From the NCBI GenBank assembly GCA_013398055.1, contig VZRS01007639.1, positions 98,423 through 162,422 on the forward strand: a DNA stretch of 64,000 bases. Direction: 5' to 3'. Positions 1-12,600 of the stretch are shown piece after piece; the first letter of the stretch is position 1, and every line of letters begins with the position of its first letter. Position numbers and translations under genes: made by a program. The notes beneath the pieces were generated by a model. It did not search any database. It was not told where the DNA came from and worked only from the letters and a program-made list of their open reading frames with translations. Origin of the DNA: Ifrita kowaldi. Lineage: Eukaryota; Chordata; Aves; Passeriformes; Cinclosomatidae.

Positions 1-3000
1 ATCTAGAGCCTTCTGATGCTTCCAACACACTTCCTTCTAGTGGGCAGTTAGTGGGTATGGCTTCACAGTATTTCTGGGAATTTGCCGTAGACATTGAATG
101 TTCCTGCAGGCAGTGTGGACAAGCTTTGACTGGTCAAAAGTGATGTCGCATTTGTTCCATTCCTCAGACTGACTTGAGCATAGTTTCCATAACTGGAGGA
201 CCTTGCTTCAGCTTTTGACCAAGGCTTCTTCAGAAGAAAAGGTCTAAGGGGGGAAGTCAGATAAACTAATGCAGGAATTCCTGTCTCAGTAGCACTAGCT
301 TTGCCAGAAGAAAAGCCAGGTAACTTTGTGGAACAGTACAGTGTTAATTAAGGTTTAGTGAGTGTGTTGACAAAAAAGGCTTTTCTGCTGTTTGAAGCAA
401 TCAGGTCCACTCACAACGTGTCTTTTCTGAAGTATTTTTAGAGATGCCCTCTGTGGCAGGGCTGCTTTTGCAGGTGTTGGGGAGTGTGCTGATGTCAGAG
501 GGGAAAATATGCAAATCTTCCTTTGTTTGCATGGCAGAACTTTAACAAAAGCTGTCCCTGGCAGCCCCATTAAAGCGCACTGAGGGCTCTGATCCCTCTC
601 TCACACTAAAGCTGTCTTTGTAGCAGGGCTCCCTGGAGGGGCTCTAAGGGCTCTCCCTCAGCATGTCAGCCAGCAGGGTCCCATTCTCTGGGCAACTGCA
701 GGCCTGCTGCAAACGGTGGCAAGGGACAAATCTGCATCTCTTGTGAGCAAACCTAACTACTTGTACTTGCCATGGGAAAAGGAATGAGGGAGGCTCCAGC
801 AAATCTGCTCCAATTTCAGAATGGAACACCAGGAGGAAATTCATTTATTCACTTATATCCAGTGCAAGAGAAGATTGTCCCTCTATTCTCTCACCAAGAT
901 GAAATGTTGCCCCTACTCTGTCTCATTTTCTGTAATCATCAATAATTTTGTTTCCTCCAGAGTTACCTACCTAAGTCATTGCTAGATAAGGATAATAATT
1001 TGGAACTTTGCAGAAAACAGCATTTTGGCTCTAGTAAAAAGCAACTGCAGTTATTTCTTCACAGACCAGGTGATGTTCACGTGCTACTTATCTGGGCTTT
1101 TTGTGTCTTCTCTATTAACTAAAAAGAGGACAATTTCCGTGCCTGTCCAGATTGGTCTGGTGGGATACACTGGGATAAGACCACATTAGAAACTCGAGTA
1201 AAGCATCATTTCCCTTAGGAAAGGACAGATTTATTAAACTGTAACACTGAAGCTCTGGGTTGTTGAAAGCTTTGCCAGTGTCTTGTGTCTTTGTAAGGGG
1301 CTGAAGCTTCCTGCCTTCTATGCAGTACTCGCAGTCATACAGTCCTGAGAAATTAAGAACATTTTGACTTCCTAAAAAATCACCATTAATGATAAAATTC
1401 CTATTCAGCTGAAGAATGGTTCCGTTTCCCCAAAATTTTACAATGCCCTGGGTGTGTCAGTGTTTTGAAAGACCCCAGCCAGCTAAGGAAAGGCTCAAGA
1501 TTTCAGAGTTACTGGCTTGGAGTATCTCTATTTTGAAATGTCCAGCCTGAGGTCCAGTAAGCCTTATCCTTGTAAGCACCAAGGGATCATAGCTCAGGCT
1601 GAGGTCACAGAGAGCAGATGGTGGCCATTGCTTTCAAAAATTCAGGTGTAGGCAGCTGAAATTGGCTTCTCAGAAACAGGTATTTCTAACACTTTTGACA
1701 ATACAGAATTCCCCATATGGAGAAATCAAACGGTGAGCATGTGGGGCCAGAAGCCATTCCCACTCAATCCAACCACAGTTTCACAATGATAGGAATTTGT
1801 TTTTTAAGGCTGGATGCTTGTCCAGGTTGGGTCAACATCAGTTTGCACCATCTGGGGATGTAATACTTGACTGTTACCCATTGCCTCTTTCCACTCTGAC
1901 AGAGTTTTTGCCTGGGAGTGCAAGGGGCTTAACTACCTTGGGGTTTCTAAGAGCTGGAGCTAACTGAACATTCCTTGTGGCACTGAGTTGTATGGGAATT
2001 TAGCAAAGTTCCCTTCTCAGGCAGCAGATCCCTTGTCTCAAGACATCTTCTGATTAAACCGTCAAGCTGTGGGACGTGCAGTTAAAGAGAACAACAGAAT
2101 TTGAAGGAACATTTGAAGAAATATTTTTGACAATTCCCAGTGCAGCTGGGATGATGACACACGCTCTGGTCCTAGCAATCTTGCCTGGCAGGCGAGGGCT
2201 GGGGCTTTATATGTAAATACAAATATATATTTACATATTTTCTAACATCTGTTATGAATTTGTTTTCCCTTTGGTTCTATTTAAAGTATGTCTTGTCCCA
2301 TTATCTCTGAGGCTGAAATTTGGAAGGGTTTCTTAATAAACTCTGTGTACTGCAGAGCCACAAGAAAAATTCTCCCTCCTCCACAGCTTTTCAGACAGTT
2401 CTTCTACAGTTATTCCTTCCTCGTATTTCTAAATGCAATAGCATCTCCCCAGCCTATGAAAGGAGCACAGTTTTCTAAGTGGATTCCTGCTGGGAAGGGT
2501 ATAATCTCACCACCAAGTTCCAGGGATTTATATTGGGTTAGTCTAACCCGTTTGTCCTGGCAGCCCAGCTTTGTAATTGTCCCACAGCTTGGTGCCTCTT
2601 TCAGAGAGCTCCCTGCTGTCAGCTCAGGGTCCCATCCACGGTTTGTGCTTCCTGGAAGAAAAGCTTCCTGCTGCAAAGGACCAGCACCAGAGCCACCACT
2701 GCAGAGATGGATCCCAACAGCCTCCAAGGCCGAGCGATGCCACAGCCAGGGTTGGAGCTGCAAAAGGACCTTGTGAGCAAAGTTCAACCCACTGTCCTGA
2801 CAGGCTATTTATGCAGTCTGTGGAGCAAAGCTAAACAGGACAGCAAGCAGGGTTTGGACTGCGTGAGAGAGAGAGAGAGAGACTTTATTTGTGTTAAGTA
2901 AATAGGGTAAAGTGAAAGGGGAAAGGGCAAAAAAGAAAATGTCAAGGCGGGTCAATGCCAGCATTCCCACATGGGCTCTGACAGCAAAGGCTTCAGTGCA

Positions 3001-5574
3001 GGGTGCTCATTGTGAGAAAGATTGAGCATGTATTTTCAGAGGTGCTCAGTGTCAAAAAAACCTGAGTTCACACTGGCAGTCAAGGTGCTTTGCTGAATGA
3101 AAAAGTAGGGTGATGTCCTGACCCAGAAGTGCTCCTATAGCCAGCACCCACAGCTGATTTCCTTATTTTGGTAGCAGTCATCTACGTAATTCCTTCACGG
3201 CCCTGGGCCTGGCGCAATACTCAGTGTGAACTCTAAGCCCAGCACTTGAGTTGGATTGAGGAGTCTTCTCGAAATTTATAAAATTGTCTTGCAAAATGCT
3301 TTTCCAAGGAACAATTAAGCATCAGTGCAAATAAATATAATTTCCTTAAAAGTTCAGGGCTCTGTATGTTCAGATGACATGCAAAGCAAAGGGTTTTCTG
3401 CACTGATGAAATTCTAGGAAATACGGGGCGGGGAGTAAGGAATAGAGAGAGATAGCCAGAAACAAAATGCTCAGTTCATCTATCCAAAAAAGTTGCTTCT
3501 CCAGCCAAATTACTCAGTCTTTATGAGAAAGATGTCTTGGTTTGGCAAGGAGGAGAAGACAGCTCCACCAGAGAATAAAAAAGAAAAAGCTCCAGTTGAA
3601 TTCTAAATACCAATAATGCAGTGGAAACAGGGCTTGTTCTCTGCTGTGGTAAAACTTCCAGCTGAAACCCTGAAATCAGTCACCCTGGGACAGGTACCAG
3701 AGACCTTGGGCTGATGCTGGCAAACGTCAGAGTTTCTACTGACTCAACAAAAGCATTCCTGCAGATTCGTCTCCAGAAGCAGCTCATGAAAGTGAGCTGT
3801 GAATCAGTGAGATAAATGTTGAATTAAACCGATAAGCTCCTTATATATACCGAATTTACATATCAGACGTCTCCCTTCATTAGGCTGCTTATGACTTACC
3901 CTGTAGCTATAACCGAGGCTCTGGTGTTGCAAAGTTTTACTGCACATGCTTGTGGAGTCAATAACAAATTTATCTGCAAACTCATTTGTCTGCAATAACT
4001 AAAAATGCTCCTGTCTTGCTTCCTTGCTCCTGTCTTGCCCAAACCATAAAAACTCAACAATTTCTGAGAACCACTGGAATGCCCATGCAGCAAACACAGA
4101 AGACCAGGTCTGTCTACAGATTTACTGTGTGACTTCTGCTAAGGCATATCGCTCTGCACTTATCTTCTGTAATAAATAGGAAAATTAAGACTCTGAGCTC
4201 CCACCCCACCCCAGAGCTGTGCACTCTCAGAGCTGTACAAACATGTACGTAATTACTCCTCAGAGCTTGCTGCAAATGTGCAGCATGCTCAACCATCCAG
4301 AACTTTCTAAAAGTCATTATTTTTAAAATGAACCAGTTTGCCCTCAGCTTGACTTTTTAACTAGTGTGTTAAAAAAACAAAAAGAAAAAATAAACAAGTT
4401 GTTTCATAATTGTTATTACAGAAGAGACTTGCAGTATATTTTCCACCACCAGCACAATTACACCTTATTCACCTCAGGTGCAAGAACAGGCGTGCTGACT
4501 TTGAATATACACCTCATAATTCCTGACTCAATTAGCACACAGCAGATAATCATTCTTTCTGTAATGTATTTATGCCTGCTTACCCTTCTGCATCATTGGC
4601 TTCTTCCCTTTATTCCCACTGGTTTCTGCGTGGTCGTAATCTAGCACCTACAGCCATGGCTTCTTGTTTTAAAAAGCTCAAGAGAGAGAACATGAATTAG
4701 AACAATTACAGCCTTTTTTTTCTCCATAATATCCAAACCTTGGATCCTAATCCAAACTGCCTGTAATTTAAAAAAGCAGAATATACACCACAGGTATCTT
4801 GGTTGGCTGCATCAAGGGTGAAGCTTAATGGTGTCTTGCTCAGAGCCAATACAAAGACATTGCCAACCACTTCCTTTATTTTAACAAGTCCCCAGCACAC
4901 ACACAGCATACCTAACATCCAGCTTCCCTTATGATGCCCATCTGTTTTCCCAGAAAAACAATCTAAAGCCTTCTGGTGATCAGGGGGATTCCAAAAAAAA
5001 CGAAAAGTGACTCCCCTTCTTCCCTCTCACCAGCTGATTACTCTGTCTGTTCAAAGCCATCTGACAGAAGTCAACTCACACTCAACAGCAGTGAAAGGCC
5101 ATCAGTCTTTTTTGATCAAATTACTGCTCAAACCCCCTAAATTTTACCAACAAGAGCATCGTCAATAAACTGTCGCTTTCCCAGATGGGGAGGAGAAAGG
5201 ACCATGACCATCTGGCTCTGAGCTACAAATGAGCTGTGCTGTGTCTGCTCAGCCAGCTCTGTCTCACCTACAGCACACCTGGCCCACAAACCTCATTTGT
5301 CTTCAACAGAAAAGCCCCAGTCAGCTGTTCTCCACCAAACTTTTCCAGAGCTGAAAGCTTTGGGTGCTTTGCAGTGCCAAATGCTGCACAGCAAGGGAGT
5401 CTCTGTGGCCACCCACATCATATTCAAATGCAGAAATGAGCCAAGAAGGTTTGCATAAACAACTTGGTACGAAGTGCTGAGATGCTGCTGTATTTCTGCA
5501 TGACAAGTTCATTACCATTTGGCATTGGCTCATGCTGATGTACAGTGAAAAAGAAAAGGGGGAGAGAGAGACTC
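1..5574. other. Intergenic flank downstream of NUAK1, no gene recognised
   Basis: I see no protein family, no run of exon-like open frames with splice sites, and no RNA gene in this stretch. The open frames are short (the longest is about 160 codons near 2288-2776), overlap on both strands and have no recognisable domain. The base composition is ordinary AT-rich vertebrate intergenic DNA with one short GA dinucleotide repeat near 2863. Because NUAK1 runs on the minus strand, this region lies past its 3' end. A longer 3' UTR isoform reaching into it cannot be excluded; there is another minus-strand AATAAA at 4880-4875. Confidence 0.6.
2863..2882. repeat. (GA)n dinucleotide microsatellite
   Basis: About nine GA units in an uninterrupted run in the downstream intergenic flank. 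It is a simple repeat and likely length-polymorphic. Confidence 0.85.
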
Positions 5575-5596
5575 TTCACAGTTACATTAATTTCAT

Positions 5597-5606
5597 TTTA
5601 TTTAAT
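5597..5606 (-). terminator. Composite polyadenylation signal ATTAAATAAA
   Basis: On the minus strand the two commonest polyadenylation hexamers, ATTAAA (5606-5601) and AATAAA (5602-5597), overlap by two bases. A U-rich stretch lies just upstream in the transcript. Cleavage would be expected 10-30 nt further on, near 5575-5585. This is the best candidate for the NUAK1 distal 3' end; a proximal AATAAA also lies at 6610-6605. Confidence 0.55.
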
Positions 5607-5960
5607 AAAAAACAGTATCAGATTAAAAATACAAACACTTCGGGTGATTATCCAGCGTTTTTCCCTGTGTGCCTCGTAGAGCTCAAACCAACCAAGGATT
5701 GGGAGAAAAAACCAAAAAAACCCAAAAAATAACACCAAAACAATTTTGGCTGGAGCTGTAAAATAATGTTGCACCAATTAAATTACACCAAATATATTAT
5801 TATAACTTTGAAATGGCTTTCAGACCAATAAATAAAAAAAAGACAAATTCAAATAAAAAAGTTGACTTTGTATTACAAAAAAAATTAAATAAGAATCACA
5901 ACACTAATAGTAACAATGTGCAGTCAAGTTTTTTTTTTTTTCTTCTCTTCTAGGAATGAT

Positions 5961-6001
5961 AACATGCCAGTAAACATGTAACATGCCAGTAACATGCCAG
6001 T
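5961..6001. repeat. Short tandem repeat, 11-12 bp unit AACATGCCAGT(A)
   Basis: The unit occurs at 5961-5972, 5980-5990 and 5991-6001, with a truncated unit AACATGT at 5973-5979. In the NUAK1 transcript it would read as repeated ACTGGCATGTT inside the distal 3' UTR. It is a small local duplication, directly visible. Confidence 0.85.
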
Positions 6002-7934
6002 AAATCCCTACATAACGTTTCCAGTTTGGCAGCAAGCAGTCACTCACTCATTCACATTTGTACACAAGGAAGCAGGCCTGGGCAAAAGCCTCAGAGATAG
6101 GAGCCTTCAGGGTGCTCCTCGCTTCCCTGCCACAGCCGGCTGAGTTCCCTTCCCTTCGTCCTGAAACCTCTATAAATCCACTCAAAGTTTAGTGCCAGAT
6201 GTGCAGGGAAGGTGTGATGCTCCAGCCTCAACGGGACAGCACTGACTCACACCAGATGAGGATGCAGCTCTTGCACCCCAGGGCATGAGTTAAAAGCCGT
6301 GGCTGCAAGGCACATCCACCCTTGTTTCAAAAAGGCCATGGAGACTACGCTGAGTTGTTTTAAAATGCACCACAGCAAACCTGTTAATTCAACACACTGC
6401 AAAATGGGGAGCTGGTTTGGGATGGGGTAAAAGAGCACATGCAGGGCTTGTGAGAGAAGATGAGACATCTGAATATCATACAGAGAGGTACACATCTGTA
6501 GAGAAGTGACCTGCAGTTGCCCTTCCTGAGCAAATGACAGTGAGCCAGATTTCACTTGACCACCTGAGAGCATGTCTCTCAGAGATTTCATGGTATTGAT
6601 GCCATTTATTTCAGAGCCAAATTTGGTCCAGTGTAAGTGAATAAGTAACAAGTAAAGGTTCTCCACAGAGGCAGATTAACTGATTTAGGAAACTCAAGCT
6701 GGTTCATCTTTATGCTAGGCAGCCCACTTGATTTTTAGGAGGAACCAGCAGATTTAAGTACCATGATACACTGAATAAGAGGAATCTGCAAGTGAAATAG
6801 CTCTCTGTCCCAGATGCCAACGATATATGGACTTATCCCCGATTCCCAAGGAATCCCCAGAGGAACTCTATTCAGTTTCTGCACCATCTCTAGGATTTGG
6901 GACACAGTGGGTCAAACTCTGCTTTCAGTTCCAGTTACAGGGCGGGAGTGAGACCAGAACTTGCCCCGTGCCCCTCTGCTCTGGGTATGAATGTCGATAC
7001 AAGTTTTGCAGCTGTGGATCATTTGACATCATCGGCTAAAACCTGTGATTTAATCACACCAGTGCACCTCCAAGAAAGCCAGGGGCTATGTGCTCATGGA
7101 AATGAGACTGAAACGGGCCTGAAGATTCCAGTTTGCCCAGGCCTGTCAAACACACAGTGCCTTTCTGACATAGGCTTACATTCAGGTAATCCAGTAGACC
7201 CATGTGGTACCTTTATGGGAGTTGAAGCCTTCGGTCTGGATAGCTGGATATGTCTGAGAACACAAACACATATCCTATTTTTTTCAAACTGGTATCATTG
7301 CACACTCAGTACCAGCTACACTAGATAGAGGCAGGCCCACAATTTTATGCTAACTCTGTTATTAAATCTACCATTATCATTTCATCACTCAATTCCTTCT
7401 GCTCCATTAGCACCAACCTAGGAACATTTTCATCTGGAGAAAGGCATCTTCCCACTAACTTTCTGACCTCTATCCATTTCCTACATTCTACAATCTTTTC
7501 CTTACCTAACATTCTGATTGCAAACTACTGTCACCCCCAAATACTACAAGCTAGCAGCAAGGTGGCACCGTTTGCTGACAGTGACTGAACTCTAGAGGGT
7601 CAGCTAACCCTTGAGACCCTTTGTCAGATCCATCTTTGTCTGATCATTCATCTGGCTGGCCATTTTGAAAGAGTCACAGATTGAACATATGGGTTGAAAT
7701 GCCTTAAAAGGTCATTTAGCTGCTGATAACACCCATTCCTTCCAGTTCCCATTATCATTTCTGTGGCTCTGTTTTTGCTGGTAGGAGCAGGAGTTGGAAA
7801 CAATTTTATAGCTTTCTGCTCACTGAAGAGCAATGGCTCTGGACACTGTGGGAGGGACCAGATACGAATGCCTGCTCCATCGCTTGTCCACAAACAACTC
7901 ATGAGGTTTTTCTGCGGCAAGTCTCTCAAATTAT

Positions 7935-8320
7935 CTTAGAACATGTTCAGAACCTCTCAGGTCACCCTGGTGGAAGGGACCATGGTGACCACCTAGCCTG
8001 GCATCCTGCATAACGCAAGCCAAAGATTCCCACTGTGCAATCATTGTACCCAGACAAATAACTTCAGAGGGAAATAAAGCCTCTTGTTCTAAAAGGCATC
8101 CAAATTTGACTTGAAGAATTCAGCTCATCTCTTGATAAAGCTTATCTCATATTAATTACAAACCTCTCAAAACGTGTGTCCCTCACTTCCAGTTTAAATT
8201 CTGTCTAGCTTTGACTTTGAGCCATCAAATCTTGATGCTTTTGTCTGCTAACTCCTGATGTGCTTTCATCACAGATACAAACACCAAAGGTTCTTCTCTG
8301 GTCAGGTAGGTAATATTCTG
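7935..8320 (-). mobile_element. Degenerate CR1-type LINE 3'-end fragment in the NUAK1 3' UTR
   Basis: Read on the plus strand, successive blocks resemble the reverse complement of amniote CR1 3' regions: a 'cacctagcctggcatcctgc' block near 7991, 'aaaaggcatccaaatttgac' near 8091 followed by a TTGAAGA block, then a block near 8190-8240 resembling 'ccagtttaaattctgtctag' and 'gagccatcaaatcttg', then 'tttgtctgcta' near 8240. The order and spacing agree with my memory of CR1. The element is therefore in the sense orientation on the minus strand, the same as NUAK1. It is heavily mutated with no coding capacity, which indicates an old insertion. The identification is by recall of the family consensus and the boundaries are approximate. 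Confidence 0.6.
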
Positions 8321-8504
8321 AGGACACAAAATTAAAGAAGTGTGAGATGGCTTTGGGGCAACTTCACTCGGAGTTCAGCTAAGTAGGTACAGTCAGCTCC
8401 TCTGAATCAGAACCTACCATTGTCAGCAAATCAGTGACCTGGCTTACTCCATCATAAAGGTACACAGAATAACTCCCTTCCCTCCCTTTTCCATCTTCCC
8501 TCTG

Positions 8505-9658
8505 CTAGTTGAGCTTGTTGCAGATCTCTAGGGCTTTCTTGTAGACCTGAGTCACATCATCCATGTCTGTGAGAAGAGAGAAACTGCTGTCCCCCAGACG
8601 GTTCCGGTAACGCTTTAGATACTGTGGCCGTGGGCGGTTCTGAAGTCCTTCGAAGTCTTGGATCTGGAGGAAGTTTTCAGCAGAGACACAGCTCCGTATT
8701 CTCTGCCTGTTTGGCCTGTTCTCTTGCAAATCCAGCAAATCAAACGAGTCACTGGACAAAATACTGTCGTCACTAATCACGCTGGAAGGGCGACTGTAAC
8801 TTCGAGGTAATACGTCCCCAGGCAAGACCATTTCTTCCATGGCCTCCAGCGTTGGTGTGTCAGGGCTAATCAAAGCAGGTTCAGTGCTGTTGGTAGAATA
8901 CTTGCTGTTATGTTTCAAGATGCCCTTACGCCTGCAGGAATGGCTGTAAGACCCATTTCTGGATGGCTCTGTGACCCCTGGAGAAGTGTCACTGTTTACT
9001 GTCTCATCATTATTGTCCAAGAGTTCAGAAGATTCGCTTCTTTCTGGAGAGGAGTAATAGCCAGACTCTCTCTGCTGAGTCTTCTTTAAGATTCCTTTTT
9101 TTGGCATTAGTGAAGACTGCTTAGTGCCATATTTGCCAGATACCTCTCCCTCTACAACACTTTTAATGGCCACGCCAGTCCTACACAACTCTTGCTCCAG
9201 CTTAAAAGCAGAGGGTAACACTGGGCTGACAACTCCTTCAATGAAACCTGCACTGTGAGAGCGATGTTCACTGTTGCTCCTTTTCTTCAGGATGCCTTTG
9301 GGTCTCTTGGAGGTCGGTTTGGTTGCATTTTCAGCTCCTCCTTCCTGGATGGACTGTGCAATGTCATTTTCCTTTTTTGATTTTTTCAGAGACCTCTGTC
9401 TCTCTAGTGTGACTTCAGGACCTTTGGGCTTAGAAAGGCACTTGATTTTGGTATCAGTCTCTGGTTGGAGGCCAGTAGAACGGTGATGCCAATCAATGAA
9501 CCTTGCTAGCAGTGGGGACTCGGAGTCCCTCATGGCATCACAGTCACAGACACTGCTCTTGTAGCCCCAGTTAACCCACCAGTGGTTGGCAATGTCTTCA
9601 ATGGTTGCTCGGCGTTCAGGGTTCACCATCAGCATCCACCTGATAAGACCACGAGCAT
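8505..9658 (-). CDS. NUAK1: NUAK1 coding exon 7 (last): kinase C-terminus and regulatory tail
   Basis: The acceptor AG is at 9660-9659. The first two bases (AT) complete an Asp codon begun in exon 6, giving DARGLIRWMLMVNPERRATI, the end of the kinase C-lobe. The tail follows to a TAG stop at 8507-8505. Visible motifs are GILKK at 9296-9282, GILKK at 9095-9081 and GILKH at 8924-8910 (PP1-beta docking), the ESGYYS degron with its two phospho-serines at 9065-9063 and 9053-9051 (human S476 and S480), the AKT-type RQRIRS serine at 8693-8691 (human S600), and the conserved C-terminus ending in ALEICNKLN. Divergence from human is concentrated between these motifs, while the motifs themselves are intact. 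Confidence 0.98.
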
Positions 9659-12600
9659 CTATAGATGAAGAATGGCATGCAACATTTTTAGAACATGGGC
9701 ATTCTTAGGTCTGCCAGTTTAAACTGGAAGTGTGAAGCCAATCAAATGAGCAAAAATAATGCTCCATCCAACAGGAGAAGTGAAAGGGAACAAGGCTTTG
9801 ACCATCAGTCAATGATGGAAAATGCCTCTGAGCACTACTTTTTATCAGAAGAATATGATTCACTCTGGAAAATGTACACTGGGCTATCCACTAAATTAAT
9901 GTTTGTACTGTATTAGACAGTGAATACTTCCATATTACTGAAGGAAGTCACCAACCTATTGACCCAAATGACAAAACTTAGAAGAAAATAAAATGGAATT
10001 GGGATATTTTAAATGATCTACACATTACTGCTTCTGTATTTACTTTTTCCACAAACAACACAGTCTTCTGTGTATTGTGAAGGTTTATTTTCATACAGAG
10101 AGCGAGAAGACAGGAAACTGAAAAGGATGACAAACAACTAGATACAGAAATACAAGATAAATATTCATTTAAATATAATATATGCATAGATATTTAAGGC
10201 TGGAAGGAGTCATAATCAGTGAGCCAGGCTTAGCTGATACTTTTCTGTCGGGTGACTGCTTAATGTGCTATCCTAGAAGCCAATGTGAACACAGTGGCAT
10301 TAATTCAGATTTTGGCCTCCCTTCTTTAATAAGAGACTGTGTTGCTCTGACCATTCACCTTCTCTCTGCTCGTGACAGACCACAGTGTAGTGAGTGGACT
10401 GATCTGTACCAGTATGTTGTATCAGTTTACAGCTTGTCTGAACAATTCCACTTGCAATAGCTAACAGACCTTCCACTGTCACAGATCTACTTAAAAGAGC
10501 CCATTACAGCTTCCCCAAGGCAACAAAATCTATCTGCTACCAAACTTTAATTTCAAAAGGGTTTTTGGAAAGTGCTGTACCCAGATAGGAATTTATAGCA
10601 GATGAACTCAGGAGGAGAATGAGATTTTTTTTTTGGTGTACATCATTCTAATACGACACTGTAACATGTTGGAAGGGGCCAAACAAAATGCTCCATTCTG
10701 AACTGCTGTCAGCTCAGTACACGGCTCTCCCTCCTTTTTCATACCTGAGGTCTGTGTTGGCTCACGATATTCTCCACTGCTGATCTGCCTGATGAGATTT
10801 TTGTGATCGAAGCCATCAAAGGGCATCGTTCCATAAACCAGAGTGTAAAGCAATACACCGAGGGCCCAGCTGTCAACCTGAAATACAGACACAACACATG
10901 TGAAGCCCAGGAAAGCTGATCCCTGCCCCTCTCCCTGCCATCAGCACCACAAGAGCAGCATCGTGTCCAGCTGCACCTACTGCTGGGCAAAGTGGTGTCT
11001 AACATGTCACTAACCACTCACAGGCAATGTAAACAAAAGCAAGTGAAGGCAGCTTAAGAACTTAAAATAGGGGACAGACCCAAGTGAACTCACATGAACA
11101 GTAACATTTGCATTAAGACTAGCCCTCGAGAACATTATCATCAAAAACACCCCATACCACCACAGAAAAACTGACCCTTCTTACCTCTGGGCCTCTGTAA
11201 GGCCGTCCATTAACTATTTCAGGGGAAGCGTACAGTGGGCTTCCACAGAAGGTCTGCAGAAACTTGTCTTTATGATAGAGGTTGGAGAGTCCAAAATCAG
11301 CAATCTGCAAATAGAATTGCACAAGGCATTTGTAATATTAATGATTTCTTAAACTAACAGAAAATCCTTCATCAGGAAAGACTTAGCTATATTTGTCTCT
11401 GCCATAGGGCAAGGAACTCAATGTGGATTTTACTTTTCTCTCTAAAGATCCCTCAGAGAAGAAAGCTTCCTAGGTTAAATCCTCCTGATTAGGAACAAGG
11501 ATGCTTTGGTTCCATTCACAGACAGGCCACCAACTGACTGCACAACCATCAGATGGTAATTTTATCCTGGATGAATTGCATATGCTGGCAAAGATAATCT
11601 CATACTGGGAAGCCTGCTGTCCACTGACTGCTCTTCATCTTGTATAGTCATTAATACCAGAGGAAAGCAGGCAGAAAGTACCACCTTTCTTATCACACAC
11701 ATGCAAGCCAAAAGCCAAGACCTTTAAATTCAACAGGAGGAGGGAGGCTGGAGTGTTGCAGGAAGCTAAGCATTACTGAAGAAAGTGATTTTTGAAATCA
11801 TCTGGAAGGTAGCTATGCTTGAATGAGGGGCAAAGTGAGGCAGTCGCTCTCTCCTCCAGATTCAGGAACATGGAGCTGAGGAATCTGAGCTGTAAAGGCC
11901 ATGAGATGTCTATCACGAGATAATAAACACAAGTCTGCTTCCTAACTGGAAACAATGGGTCCAAATCCGGCTTTCCCAACACAAACAAAACTTCCCTTGG
12001 GACTGTTGGGAATTTTGCCCATGTAGGAATTGCAGGATCAGGTCCAAATATTTTGTTTACTTCAATTCTCTGTTCTTGTTCTTACAAAACAAAGGCTGAG
12101 GATAGCAACACTAAATACTCCCATAACCTCTGCATTTTCTTTGTTTCTCTAGCACAAGGCAACACATCTCATTTTTATCTTGTTTAAAACCCAAATGCTT
12201 CTGCTTCCCAGAGATAGTTGTATTACTGCCCACAATCAACATAATGCCTACATAAAAGACATAAAGCACAGGCATAAAAAAGGTATTATAGCTATAAAAG
12301 ACAGGAGTTTTCCCTGGGTTTTCTTCACCTTATTCATGTCTTTTCTACCAGAAAGAAATTAAATCCCCGGAATTTTCACAAGAGAAAATTCAAGAAAACA
12401 CAAAGTGAGTGGGAAAGAAAAGGATTTGCCAGGACCGTCATTTACTCTTGGCTTTTTAAAGGGTATATTATCAATGCCTCTAATACCTGTTGAATTGCAA
12501 TATTTAGTGAACTCTTGGGAGAGGTAAAGTCTTTGCCTCTACAATCTCAACTTCTACAGCTACACTGAGAAATGACACAGTTGAGACCAAAACGGGAACA

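Larger units (their letters stand above)
5575..8504 (-). other. NUAK1: NUAK1 3' UTR (inferred extent)
   Basis: The region directly follows the NUAK1 stop codon on the minus strand and has no recognisable coding exon. It becomes strongly A/T-rich toward 5580-5950 and ends at an overlapping ATTAAA/AATAAA signal at 5606-5597, which would place cleavage near 5575-5585. A 3' UTR of about 2.9 kb fits the long 3' UTR known for NUAK1 transcripts. It holds a decayed CR1-type LINE fragment (about 7935-8320) and a short tandem repeat (5961-6001). A second minus-strand AATAAA at 6610-6605 could give a shorter isoform. The extent is inferred from signals only; no transcript data were available. Confidence 0.55.

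Noticed and set aside
2288..2776. 162-codon plus-strand open frame in the downstream flank
   Set aside because: The opposite strand is also open for 125 codons here, no domain is recognisable, and the composition looks non-coding. Length alone is within chance for 64 kb on six frames.
9274..9486. Plus-strand open frame opposite NUAK1 exon 7
   Set aside because: It is an antisense shadow of the conserved NUAK1 tail, with no independent evidence.
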